A stretch of 64,000 nt of DNA, taken from the NCBI GenBank assembly GCA_000024525.1, contig CP001769.1, forward strand, positions 1,281,001 to 1,345,000, read 5' to 3'. Shown here piece by piece: positions 42,319 through 50,653 of the stretch. Made by a program: the position numbers and the translations under genes. The notes under the pieces were generated by a model. The model was not told the DNA's origin. It ran no database searches and was given only the letters and a program-made list of their open reading frames with translations. Source of the DNA: Spirosoma linguale DSM 74. GTDB lineage: Bacteria > Bacteroidota > Bacteroidia > Cytophagales > Spirosomataceae. Position 1 is the stretch's first letter. Every line of letters starts with the position of its first letter.

Positions 42319-44556
42319 GTGAACCCGTCTTCGTTTAGGTTAGGAAAATTACTGCCAGCTTTACTCATTGGCTTTATCACAGGTCAGGCAACCGCTCAGG
42401 TGCCTGGTCGTCAAATGCACTGGACCACCGATGGCAATGCCTATGCAGCCGTTGAGCAGGGTGATCTTGTGAAAACGGACATCAGAACGGGTCGCAAAAC
42501 CGTTCTGCTCGGAAAGGATAAACTCCGCCGACCCGGCAGCGACCAGCCTATGCCGGTGGCCGATTTTGACTTCACGCCCGACAGCACATCGGTTCTAATC
42601 TTCACAAATACAGCCCGCGTTTGGCGATATAACACCAAAGGCGATTATTATCTGATAAACCGGGCGAGCGGACAGGCCCGGCAGCTTGGGCAAACGGCCG
42701 GAACGGGCGGCAAGCGCCCCGCTCAATCGCTGATGTACGCCAAATTGTCGCCGGATGGCCGGATGGTTGGTTATGTAAGCGAGCATAATTTGTTTGTTGA
42801 GGACGTAGCCAACGGAAAAATAACCCAGTTAACAACGGATGGCACCCGCAAACGTATTAATGGTACGTTCGACTGGGTGTACGAAGAAGAATTTGGCTGC
42901 CGGGATGGATTCCGATGGAGCCCCGATAGTAAACAGATTGCCTACTGGCAGGTAGATGCTACTAAAATCAGGGATTACCTGATGCTGAACACCACCGATT
43001 CTGCCTATTCGCACGTTGTTCCGGTCGAGTACCCGAAAGTGGGCGAAAGTCCTTCCCCCACGCGTGTTGGGATTGTTTCGGTAACGGGTGGCCAGAATGC
43101 CGTACCACCAACCACCTGGCTCAACATCCCCGGCGATTCGCAGCAGCATTACCTGATACGCATGGAGTGGTTGCCTGCGGGCGGGAGTGTTATTGTGCAG
43201 CAGTTGAACCGCAAGCAGAATGAAAGCAAGCTGTTTATCTGTAAGGCGGGTGGCTCGTCTGTTACGCCAGTCTATACCGAAACGGACAAGGCCTGGATTG
43301 ACGGTAAAGCCCGCTGGAGCCGCGATGACCCAAGCGGCTGGGAGTGGCTCGAAAATGGCAAATCGTTTGTCTGGGTATCGGAGAAAGATGGCTGGCGGCA
43401 TTTGTATCGAATCACAACCGATGGCAAGAAAGAAACCCTGCTGACACCGGGTGGGTATGATATTGCTACCATCAGCCACATCGACGAGCCGACTAACAAA
43501 ATTTATTTCATTGCGTCGCCGGAGAACACCAACCAGCGGTATCTGTACCGGACGAGTCTGGACGGGAAAGGCAAAGCGGAGCGGGTAACTCCCGCCGGGC
43601 AGTCGGGAACGCATAATTATATCATTTCGCCCAACGGGAAATTCAGTCAGCATACGTTTACCAACTACCAGACATCACCCGCCCGCGAATGGATTAGCCT
43701 GCCCGACCATAAAGCCGTCAATGAGGCCGAAAGTATTGCCGCCCGCGTAAAGCCCGTTGCCAAATCGAACATCAGTTTCTTTACGCTAAAGACAGAAGAT
43801 GGTGTTTCGCTCGATGGCTGGATGGCCAAGCCGACGGATTTCGATAGTACGAAAAAGTACCCAATCGTATTTTACGTCTACGGTGAACCGGCAGGTAGCA
43901 CGGTAAATGATGACTTTTCTATTGGGCAGAACCGGCTTTTTCAGGGCGATATGGCCAAGGCGGGTTATATTTATGTGGCCCTCGATAACCGCGGAACACC
44001 AAATCTGAAAGGAACTGCCTGGCGTAAGTCGATCTACCGCCAAATCGGTCGCATCAACATCCGCGATCAGGCGATGGGGGCGAAGAAACTATTTTCTCAA
44101 CATGCCTTTATTGATACCAGCCGGGTTGCGGTCTGGGGATGGAGTGGGGGCGGGTCCACGACCTTACATCTGTTGTTTCAGTACCCGGACATTTACAAAA
44201 CGGGTATTTCCATTGCAGCCGTTGGTAATCAATTGTTTTACGACAATATCTACCAGGAGCGGTATATGGGTATTCCGCAGGAAAACCGGGAGGATTTTGT
44301 AGCCGGTTCACCGATCACGTACGCTAAAAATCTTCGGGGTAATCTGCTTTATATCCATGGCACCGGCGATGATAACGTGCATTATGACAATGCCGAAGTG
44401 CTGATTAACGAGTTGATAAAACACAACAAGCAGTTTCAGGTGATGCCGTATCCAAACCGTTCGCACGGTATTAGTGAGGGGGAAGGCACAACCCAGCATC
44501 TACGCACTTTGTATACAAACTACCTACTAAAAAACTGCCCTCCGGGAGCACGATAA
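42319..44556 (+). CDS. Exported S9 family dipeptidyl peptidase (DPP IV-like)
   Basis: Serine peptidase removing dipeptides, 745 aa from GTG 42319. The first in-frame ATG-Met (MHWTTDGN) falls after a clear signal peptide (FRLGKLLPALLIGFITGQATA), so a non-ATG start is needed; GTG 42319 fits promoter position better than TTG 42283. The N-terminal beta-propeller domain has SLMYAKLSPDGRMVGYVSEHNLF, FDWVYEEEFGCRDGFRWSPDSKQIAYW (the DPP IV EE motif near residue 200) and KSFVWVSEKDGWRHLYR. The C-terminal alpha/beta hydrolase has VAVWGWSGGGSTTLHLLF (nucleophile Ser about residue 609), HGTGDDNVHYDN (Asp) and NRSHGIS (His). Tandem with an M1 peptidase, 60 bases apart. Confidence 0.9.
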   Translation: MNPSSFRLGKLLPALLIGFITGQATAQVPGRQMHWTTDGNAYAAVEQGDLVKTDIRTGRKTVLLGKDKLRRPGSDQPMPVADFDFTPDSTSVLIFTNTARVWRYNTKGDYYLINRASGQARQLGQTAGTGGKRPAQSLMYAKLSPDGRMVGYVSEHNLFVEDVANGKITQLTTDGTRKRINGTFDWVYEEEFGCRDGFRWSPDSKQIAYWQVDATKIRDYLMLNTTDSAYSHVVPVEYPKVGESPSPTRVGIVSVTGGQNAVPPTTWLNIPGDSQQHYLIRMEWLPAGGSVIVQQLNRKQNESKLFICKAGGSSVTPVYTETDKAWIDGKARWSRDDPSGWEWLENGKSFVWVSEKDGWRHLYRITTDGKKETLLTPGGYDIATISHIDEPTNKIYFIASPENTNQRYLYRTSLDGKGKAERVTPAGQSGTHNYIISPNGKFSQHTFTNYQTSPAREWISLPDHKAVNEAESIAARVKPVAKSNISFFTLKTEDGVSLDGWMAKPTDFDSTKKYPIVFYVYGEPAGSTVNDDFSIGQNRLFQGDMAKAGYIYVALDNRGTPNLKGTAWRKSIYRQIGRINIRDQAMGAKKLFSQHAFIDTSRVAVWGWSGGGSTTLHLLFQYPDIYKTGISIAAVGNQLFYDNIYQERYMGIPQENREDFVAGSPITYAKNLRGNLLYIHGTGDDNVHYDNAEVLINELIKHNKQFQVMPYPNRSHGISEGEGTTQHLRTLYTNYLLKNCPPGAR

Positions 44557-44616
44557 TAATGATTCGCCAGGGGACAAAAGTTATTTCTGTCCCCCTGCTA
44601 CTGATACTGAACGATA

Positions 44617-46275
44617 ATGCGAAAATACACCCTGAAAACCGTCCTTGTTTGCCGTCTGATGACACTCGCGCTGGTGCTTCCCTTGCTGGCATCGGCGCAG
44701 CGTTATGAATTCACCCACGACGATACGCTTCGGGGCTCTATTACGCCCGAACGGGCCTGGTGGGATCTGGCGTTTTATCATTTAACCGTTCGGGTGCAAC
44801 CGACAGATAGCACTTTAAGCGGCTCAACAATGATCCGCTACCGGGTGCTGAAACCGGGTCAGACTATGCAGGTCGACTTGCAACGCCCGCTCAAGGTACT
44901 GCGCATAGAGCAGGATGGGCAGTCACTTGCCGTTCGGCAGGATGGGAATGCGTATTTCGTGACGCTGACGAAGCCGCAAAAAATTGGTCAGACGGAGTCT
45001 ATAACGGTATTTTACGGAGGTAAACCCCGAGTTGCCAAACGGCCGCCCTGGGATGGGGGACTTGTCTGGTCGCGGGATAAATCGGGAAACTGGTTCATTG
45101 CTACCGCCTGTCAGGGTCTGGGAGCCAGTGCGTGGTGGCCCTGCAAAGACCATATGTACGACGAGCCCGATTCCATGGCGATCAGTGTGACGGTTCCCGA
45201 AGATTTGACCGACGTTTCGAATGGGCGACTTCGTCGCGTAACGACGAACAACGACCACACCCGAACATTTGACTGGTATGTAGTCAATCCAATCAATAAT
45301 TACGGCGTTAATCTCAATATTGGACGCTACGAACACTGGTCAGAGACCTACACCGGCGAAAAAGGGCCGCTTTCGTTGAATTATTATGCTCTGCCCGAAC
45401 ACGGGGACTCCGCCCGGACTCAATTCAAACAGGTTCCGAAAATGTTAAAAGCGTTTGAGTATTGGTTTGGTCCCTATCCGTTTTACGAGGATGGCTATAA
45501 GCTGGTCGAGACGCCTTATCTCGGCATGGAGCATCAAAGCTCGGTGACCTATGGGAATCACTTCCGGAATGGCTACCTCGGTCGCGACCTCTCCCGTACG
45601 GGTTGGGGATTGCTCTGGGATTTTATCATCGTTCATGAATCGGGCCACGAGTGGTTTGCCAACAACATTACGTACAAGGATGTGGCCGACATGTGGATTC
45701 ACGAGAGTTTTACTAACTACTCAGAGAACCTGTTTACGGAGTACTACTATGGTAAAGAGGCCGGTGCGCAGTATGTGATCGGCTGTCGTGGCAATATTCG
45801 TAACGACCGCCCTATTATTGGCGTATACAATGTCAATAACGAAGGGTCGGGAGATATGTACTACAAAGGAGGCAATATGCTGCATACCATCCGGCAACTT
45901 GTGAATAACGACACAAAGTGGCGGCAAATCTTGCGTGGTCTGAACAAAACGTTCTATCATCAGACCGTTACGTCAGCCCAGATCGAGCAGTATATGAGCC
46001 AGCAATCAGGTATCAATTTAAAGCCCATATTTGATCAGTATCTGCGGAATGCTAAAATCCCGGTTCTCGAGTATCGGCTGGTTGCGGGAGGCTTTCAATA
46101 CCGCTGGGCCAATTGTGTTTCTGGCTTTGAAATGCCTGTTCGGGTATGCCTGGGTGAATCCGGACCCTATAGTAACATCCAGCCAACCGCCCAATGGAAA
46201 ACACTCCCCGCCAAAAATGAAACCATGCTGACCGTCGATGCCAACTATTACGTGTTAAGTAAATTAATCCCATAG
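44617..46275 (+). CDS. Exported M1 family metallopeptidase (aminopeptidase)
   Basis: Zinc aminopeptidase of 552 aa with signal MRKYTLKTVLVCRLMTLALVLPLLASAQ. The N-terminal beta domain binds substrate (SGSTMIRYRVLKPGQTMQVDLQ); GMEHQSSVTYG stands where the GxMEN exopeptidase motif is found; zinc motif HESGH at 340-344 in IIVHESGHEWFANNI, with the third ligand Glu in WIHESFTNYSE. Shorter than the 850-aa M1 enzymes, lacking most of the C-terminal helical domain, as in other compact Bacteroidota M1 peptidases. GMEHQ with His in place of Asn may alter specificity. Downstream of the S9 gene, so a periplasmic peptide-degrading pair is plausible. Confidence 0.92.
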   Translation: MRKYTLKTVLVCRLMTLALVLPLLASAQRYEFTHDDTLRGSITPERAWWDLAFYHLTVRVQPTDSTLSGSTMIRYRVLKPGQTMQVDLQRPLKVLRIEQDGQSLAVRQDGNAYFVTLTKPQKIGQTESITVFYGGKPRVAKRPPWDGGLVWSRDKSGNWFIATACQGLGASAWWPCKDHMYDEPDSMAISVTVPEDLTDVSNGRLRRVTTNNDHTRTFDWYVVNPINNYGVNLNIGRYEHWSETYTGEKGPLSLNYYALPEHGDSARTQFKQVPKMLKAFEYWFGPYPFYEDGYKLVETPYLGMEHQSSVTYGNHFRNGYLGRDLSRTGWGLLWDFIIVHESGHEWFANNITYKDVADMWIHESFTNYSENLFTEYYYGKEAGAQYVIGCRGNIRNDRPIIGVYNVNNEGSGDMYYKGGNMLHTIRQLVNNDTKWRQILRGLNKTFYHQTVTSAQIEQYMSQQSGINLKPIFDQYLRNAKIPVLEYRLVAGGFQYRWANCVSGFEMPVRVCLGESGPYSNIQPTAQWKTLPAKNETMLTVDANYYVLSKLIP

Positions 46276-46333
46276 CCGTTATCCGGTCAGAGTCTCGATC
46301 ATTGGGTTTAATGGGGTTCACCGTCTATAGCAG

Positions 46334-46384
46334 GTAAAAAATAAGAGAAGCGGAGGGCTGTCCTCCGCTTCTCTTATTTTTTAC
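46334..46384. terminator. Strong bidirectional terminator
   Basis: Perfect 23-base-pair stem (46334-46356 with 46362-46384), five-base loop, A-run on the left and T-run on the right. Serves the M1 peptidase on the plus strand and the S8 peptidase on the minus strand. Confidence 0.92.
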
Positions 46385-46407
46385 GACAATCTGATAGAAT
46401 TTACTAA

Positions 46408-47808
46408 TTACAGGGCCAGCGCTGCATTGACGTTTAACCGCCCCCCTGTTACTGTTTTTCCATTTAAAGAGGGGGTAGACACGGCACTGTTTAAGATAGC
46501 GGCTTTAATTTGTGCGGCTGTTGAACCCGGTTTTACGGAGGCATACAGCGCAACGGCACCGGTAACGTGAGGAGTAGCCATTGAGGTGCCGCTATACGAT
46601 TCATAAATATTGTACGCCGTCGACGACCAGATGGCCTGACCGGGTGCCCCTATGTCAACTGTGGTTGCACCATAATTTGAAAAAGACGATAGGGCACCGG
46701 TTGACGTTATGGCCGCTACGGCAATAACATTCGGTAGATCCATATTTGAAGGATAGCTGGCTACAACGTCATTATTGTCGCCCACGCCATCGCTTCCGCC
46801 ATTTCCGGCAGCCGCTACAAAGAGTATATTTTTAGTATTTGCCCGGTTTACGGCATCATAAAGGGCCTGTGAAAAACCACCCCCGCCCCAGGAGTTGTTA
46901 CTGGCTACGATATTGAGACCATGACGGGTTTTTAAGTCATTCAGGTAGTCAACGGCTTTCACGGCGTTGGCGGTGGTTCCACCTTTGCGGCCGAGGAACT
47001 TACAGGAAATAATAGTGATGTTCCAGTTCATGCCAACCACGCCCTGACCATTGTTGGCTTTGCCGCCGATAGTCCCCGAAACGTGGGTACCATGATCATC
47101 GGAGCTACCCCGGGTAGTACCATCATAGATGGTGTTGTTGTTGCCGTCAAAGTCCCAGCCATGAATATCATCAACGTAGCCGTTGCCGTCATTATCTTTT
47201 CCATCGACAGGATCGAATGGATTTGTCCAGACCTGACCAGCTAAATCCGGGTGGTCGAACTGAATGCCTTCATCAATAACCCCCACCACAACAGAAGCTG
47301 ACCCCGTATTACCCGCTGCCCAGGCTGTAGACGCCTGGCTACCGTATGTATTTTTTGCATCCATACCCCAAAGCGAACCATTGGTAAAATAAGGATCAGT
47401 GGATACAGCCGTGTGCGAATAAATGAAATTAGGTTCGGCGAAGGCAACACCTTCTGCACCTGACAGGTCAGCAATAGCTTCGAGAACGTTCTTGTTAACT
47501 TTTACCAGCAAAAGGCCTTCCTTTTTGCTGGCCCGCTCCATGGCTTTAGTCAGAATTTTTTCGGCGGGGATGCCTTTGACTTTGTCGAACGCTTTTTGCT
47601 TGATGTCATCACTCGTGCCTTCTTTAAATTGTAAAAGAAGTTCGCCATCCACATAATCCTGTCCGGCACTCAAACGTGCATTGGCAGTTGACGAAGATTT
47701 GGTTGCTGATGAGTCAACATCCACTGGCTGACAGCCAATTATAGACATAGACGTTAGGATGGTTACTGCAGCTGCCTGAACAGCCATGTTTTTAATAGTT
47801 CTTTTCAT
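46408..47808 (-). CDS. Exported S8 family subtilisin-like serine peptidase
   Basis: 466 aa. Lipoprotein-like signal MKRTIKNMAVQAAAVTILTS, lipobox near IIGC (C26). Propeptide about residues 50-130 (VDGELLLQFKEGTSDD..AEPNFIYS, fervidolysin-type). Catalytic triad: Asp179 in VVVGVIDEGIQFDHPDL, His239 in SSDDHGTHVSGTIGG, Ser409 in SYSGTSMATPHVTGAVA; oxyanion Asn336 in AAAGNGGSDG. A calcium-like VDGKDNDGNGYVDDIHGWDF lies between Asp and His. A complete secreted subtilase without extra C-terminal domains. Likely extracellular or surface proteolysis. Convergent with the M1 gene. Confidence 0.95.
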   Translation of the reverse strand: MKRTIKNMAVQAAAVTILTSMSIIGCQPVDVDSSATKSSSTANARLSAGQDYVDGELLLQFKEGTSDDIKQKAFDKVKGIPAEKILTKAMERASKKEGLLLVKVNKNVLEAIADLSGAEGVAFAEPNFIYSHTAVSTDPYFTNGSLWGMDAKNTYGSQASTAWAAGNTGSASVVVGVIDEGIQFDHPDLAGQVWTNPFDPVDGKDNDGNGYVDDIHGWDFDGNNNTIYDGTTRGSSDDHGTHVSGTIGGKANNGQGVVGMNWNITIISCKFLGRKGGTTANAVKAVDYLNDLKTRHGLNIVASNNSWGGGGFSQALYDAVNRANTKNILFVAAAGNGGSDGVGDNNDVVASYPSNMDLPNVIAVAAITSTGALSSFSNYGATTVDIGAPGQAIWSSTAYNIYESYSGTSMATPHVTGAVALYASVKPGSTAAQIKAAILNSAVSTPSLNGKTVTGGRLNVNAALAL

Positions 47809-47932
47809 GTAAGCTAAGTGTTAAATTGTAACTCAATATAACGATTCGACTTACATAAGCAGAATATGTAACATGTTTTATATCTAACGGTACAGTCTGT
47901 TTTTAACTTCCTGAACCACTTATCCGCAGAAT

Positions 47933-48880
47933 TTATTCGAATTGATCGTAAAGTAGCTTACGGTCAACTTTATCGGGTAAAGGCCCTTGTCGAGTGAGCT
48001 TCATCTTGGCCAGGGCTGCACCCGCGTGGGCACAGTTTCCCGGTGCATACCCATCCAGATAAGCGGTTAAAAAGCCTGCCCAGTAGGCATCGCCTGCACC
48101 GGTAACGTCGACAACGTCAATTTTCTTGCCCGGTATCCGCGATTGCTTGGCACCGCCATCGTACGAAACCAGACTACCGTTGGGGCCGAGTGTCAGGCAG
48201 ATCAGGACAGCGCCCATTTTATGGAAATCGGCTAGTATACGATCTGGCGTTTGAGGGCTACCGTACAGCCGTTCTGCATCGTCTTCACTGATTTTTACCA
48301 AAGCACCGGCTGAACAGTAATCACTGATGACCTGCCATGCCTGATCACGATCGGGCCAGATGCTGGGGGCATAGTTTGTGTCGATGGTTACCTGGCAACC
48401 GGCAGCTTTGGCGCGTTTGGCGGCATCAACGATAGCGTCCTGTGCCGGTTGCTGGCTCAGGGCGAAGCAGGTTGTGTGAAATAGCTGGGCCTGCGCAAGC
48501 AGCGAATCGGGTAGCTGTTCGGGTCGAATGCGGCAGTCTGCATGACGGTAAGCCACAAAATCGGGCGTGCCGGCCGTTCGGGAAACAAGTACAATGCTGG
48601 TGGGTGCCAGCGGGTCGTAGGTGATAAATTGGGTATCCACCCCCGACTCTTCAATCTGTCGGGTTAGGTAGCGCCCAATGTTGTCGTTGCCAACGCAGGA
48701 AACCAGCGCGGTCGGATTGCCTAATCGGGCCATGTTAGTAGCCATATTGGCCGGACTGCCGCCCTGATACCGACGAAAATCCTGGGCATCCAGTAAACTG
48801 TTCGAAACATGGTGGCCAATCAGGTCAGCCAGGAGTTCGCCGACCGATAGAAGGGCGTAGGGGCGGGGTGGGATTGTCAT
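47933..48880 (-). CDS. PfkB-family carbohydrate kinase, fructokinase-like
   Basis: 315 aa ribokinase-fold kinase. Sugar-binding start LSVGELLADLIG, FRRYQGGSPANMATNMARLGNPTALVSCVGND (GG motif), ITIDTNYAPSIWPDRDQ, and the C-terminal signature VDVTGAGDAYWAGFLTAYLDG with GAGD anion hole and catalytic Asp. Phosphorylates a sugar, fructose likely. The next gene upstream on the same strand (122 bases) is an SLC45-like sugar symporter, so sucrose/fructose-type use is suggested; no invertase is present in the window. Substrate not certain from sequence. Confidence 0.87.
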   Translation of the reverse strand: MTIPPRPYALLSVGELLADLIGHHVSNSLLDAQDFRRYQGGSPANMATNMARLGNPTALVSCVGNDNIGRYLTRQIEESGVDTQFITYDPLAPTSIVLVSRTAGTPDFVAYRHADCRIRPEQLPDSLLAQAQLFHTTCFALSQQPAQDAIVDAAKRAKAAGCQVTIDTNYAPSIWPDRDQAWQVISDYCSAGALVKISEDDAERLYGSPQTPDRILADFHKMGAVLICLTLGPNGSLVSYDGGAKQSRIPGKKIDVVDVTGAGDAYWAGFLTAYLDGYAPGNCAHAGAALAKMKLTRQGPLPDKVDRKLLYDQFE

Positions 48881-49002
48881 AAAAATGGATTACGACCGCA
48901 CAGGCGGGTTCGTTACGATATACGAATTACGGTTTTTCCCCGCGTGGAAAAAAATAGTAACACAGCCGCTTGTGGGTCGTAGACAATAAATTCCGTTTAA
49001 TT

Positions 49003-50532
49003 TTAACCAAGTTCGACAGGAATGGTGGCTTCGTCGGTCGCTTTGATTTCTTTTACCAGAAAACAGGATGCTGCCGCTAACAGCAGACAGATACCGGCTA
49101 ACACCAGTGCATTGCGCGGATCGTCGCCCAAGATGGGTTTGTAATAAAGCGGAACCGTAAGCATACCAATAAACTGCGGCACACAGATAAAGCCATTGAA
49201 AATGCCCATATAAACGCCCATACGTTCTTTGGGAACAGCACTTGCCAGCATCAGATAAGGCATCGACATAATGGACCCCCAGGCAAAACCGATAATCATC
49301 ATGCCAACAAGGTATACCAACTTATCCGTAGAGGTAAGTGTCAGGAAGAAGCCCATTGCCCCAATCGTGAGGAATAGTGCATGGGTAAGCCGCGCACTAC
49401 CGAGGGCCTTGGCAATTCGAGGAATAAAGAATGAAATAACGGCACAGGAGATGCTGAACATAGCAAAGCAGAGGCCGCCCCATTTGGTACCCTCTTCAAA
49501 ACCAATTTTATTAGACACTGCATCTGGAGCGTTGAATGCGTGCCTGGCCACTGCCAGCGATAAGTACTGCCACATGAGTGGTAGCCCGTACCAGGTGAAA
49601 AATTTAACCCACCACAGCTGCTTCATAACAGTTGGCATGGCTGAAAGTGAAGCCAGTATTTCTTTGAAAATAGGCAGCATCAGCAACAGGTAGCTACCCA
49701 CAAATACACCCAGTCCCCAGAGTGCGCCCGTTACCAAACCGCCAATTCGTGCCGCAAAAAAGAAGGCCAGAATAGCTCCTCCCAAGGCTAACGCCAGGTG
49801 CCAGAACGAAATGGACTTTTTTTCTTCATCCGTAAAAACGTGTGGTTCTTTGTACTTGTCGTTGACGGGTGGGTATTCTTTCGTCGTGCGAATTGTCCAG
49901 AACACCGAGATCAGAATAGCCGCTGCACCAATGTAAAACGGATAGCGCACCGAATTGGGAATCCCATTGGTGAGTTGATCTTCCGACATGACCATCGATA
50001 TACCCAGAAGGGGAAGTAGATAGGGCATCAGATTCGCCATGGTTTGCCCAAAACCAACCATAAACGATTGTATGGCAAAGCCAACAGGTCGTTGTTTGTC
50101 ATTGAGCATATCGCCAACAAACGCCCGAAACGGTTCCATCGCTGAGTTTAGCCCTGCATCAAGCATCCACATCAGTCCGGCAGCCATCCAGATGTATGAC
50201 GAATTAGGCATGAAAATCATGGCAATACTACCCGCCAGTGCCCCCGCCAGAATAAACGGTTTACGGCGGCCCCAGCGTGGCGACCAGCTCTTGTCCGAAA
50301 TGGCGCCAACAATGGGCTGAAGTAATAAACCCGTTAGTGGTCCGGCAAGCCAAAGACCTGGAATAGACGCTTCATCTGCTCCCAAATAGCGGTAAATGGG
50401 GCTCATGTTGGCCTGCTGCAATCCGAACCCATATTGAATGCCTAGAAATCCGAAACTCATATTCCAGATTTGCCAGAAGCTTAAATTAGGTTTGCTGGTT
50501 GCCTTCGGCTTCTCAATATTTCCTGTTTGCAT
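49003..50532 (-). CDS. MFS sugar symporter, SLC45/sucrose transporter-like
   Basis: 509 aa, 12 membrane helices. The signature loop DKSWSPRWGRRKPFILAGAL matches the GPH/SLC45-type RxGRRKPF motif of sucrose and maltose proton symporters. Other blocks: NMSFGFLGIQYGFGLQQANMSPIYRYLGADEASIPGLWLAGPLTGLLLQPIVGAISD (helices 1-2, given as landmarks from residue 24), LDAGLNSAMEPFRAFVGDML and a large central loop near residues 215-240 (TKEYPPVNDKYKEPHVF). ATG at 50532. Divergent from the BamA-like gene; next to a fructokinase-like gene. Substrate probably an alpha-glucoside such as sucrose or maltose; unproven. Confidence 0.87.
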   Translation of the reverse strand: MQTGNIEKPKATSKPNLSFWQIWNMSFGFLGIQYGFGLQQANMSPIYRYLGADEASIPGLWLAGPLTGLLLQPIVGAISDKSWSPRWGRRKPFILAGALAGSIAMIFMPNSSYIWMAAGLMWMLDAGLNSAMEPFRAFVGDMLNDKQRPVGFAIQSFMVGFGQTMANLMPYLLPLLGISMVMSEDQLTNGIPNSVRYPFYIGAAAILISVFWTIRTTKEYPPVNDKYKEPHVFTDEEKKSISFWHLALALGGAILAFFFAARIGGLVTGALWGLGVFVGSYLLLMLPIFKEILASLSAMPTVMKQLWWVKFFTWYGLPLMWQYLSLAVARHAFNAPDAVSNKIGFEEGTKWGGLCFAMFSISCAVISFFIPRIAKALGSARLTHALFLTIGAMGFFLTLTSTDKLVYLVGMMIIGFAWGSIMSMPYLMLASAVPKERMGVYMGIFNGFICVPQFIGMLTVPLYYKPILGDDPRNALVLAGICLLLAAASCFLVKEIKATDEATIPVELG

Positions 50533-50618
50533 CGATTGCGCTATATTTATAAAATGGTTGTTGATTTAGCGAATAGCCAACAATAATACGTACTCATTTG
50601 CAGCATACGGAGATTTAC

Positions 50619-50650
50619 TTGTCTTATTTTTTTGAAAAGCCGTACTTTTG
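50619..50650 (+). promoter_or_regulatory. Promoter abutting the BamA-like start codon
   Basis: TTG at 50619-50621, 21-base spacer, TACTTTTG at 50643-50650: a full match to TTG-N(17-23)-TAnnTTTG. The ATG follows at 50654, only three bases after the -7 box, so the transcript would be leaderless or start inside the coding region. Confidence 0.5.
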
Positions 50651-50653
50651 AGA

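Noticed and set aside
42829..43653. Long open frame on the minus strand (274 codons) opposite the S9 peptidase gene
   Set aside because: Lies entirely antisense to a strongly supported gene, shows no family motif or signal sequence and has the composition expected of a shadow frame in GC-moderate coding DNA.
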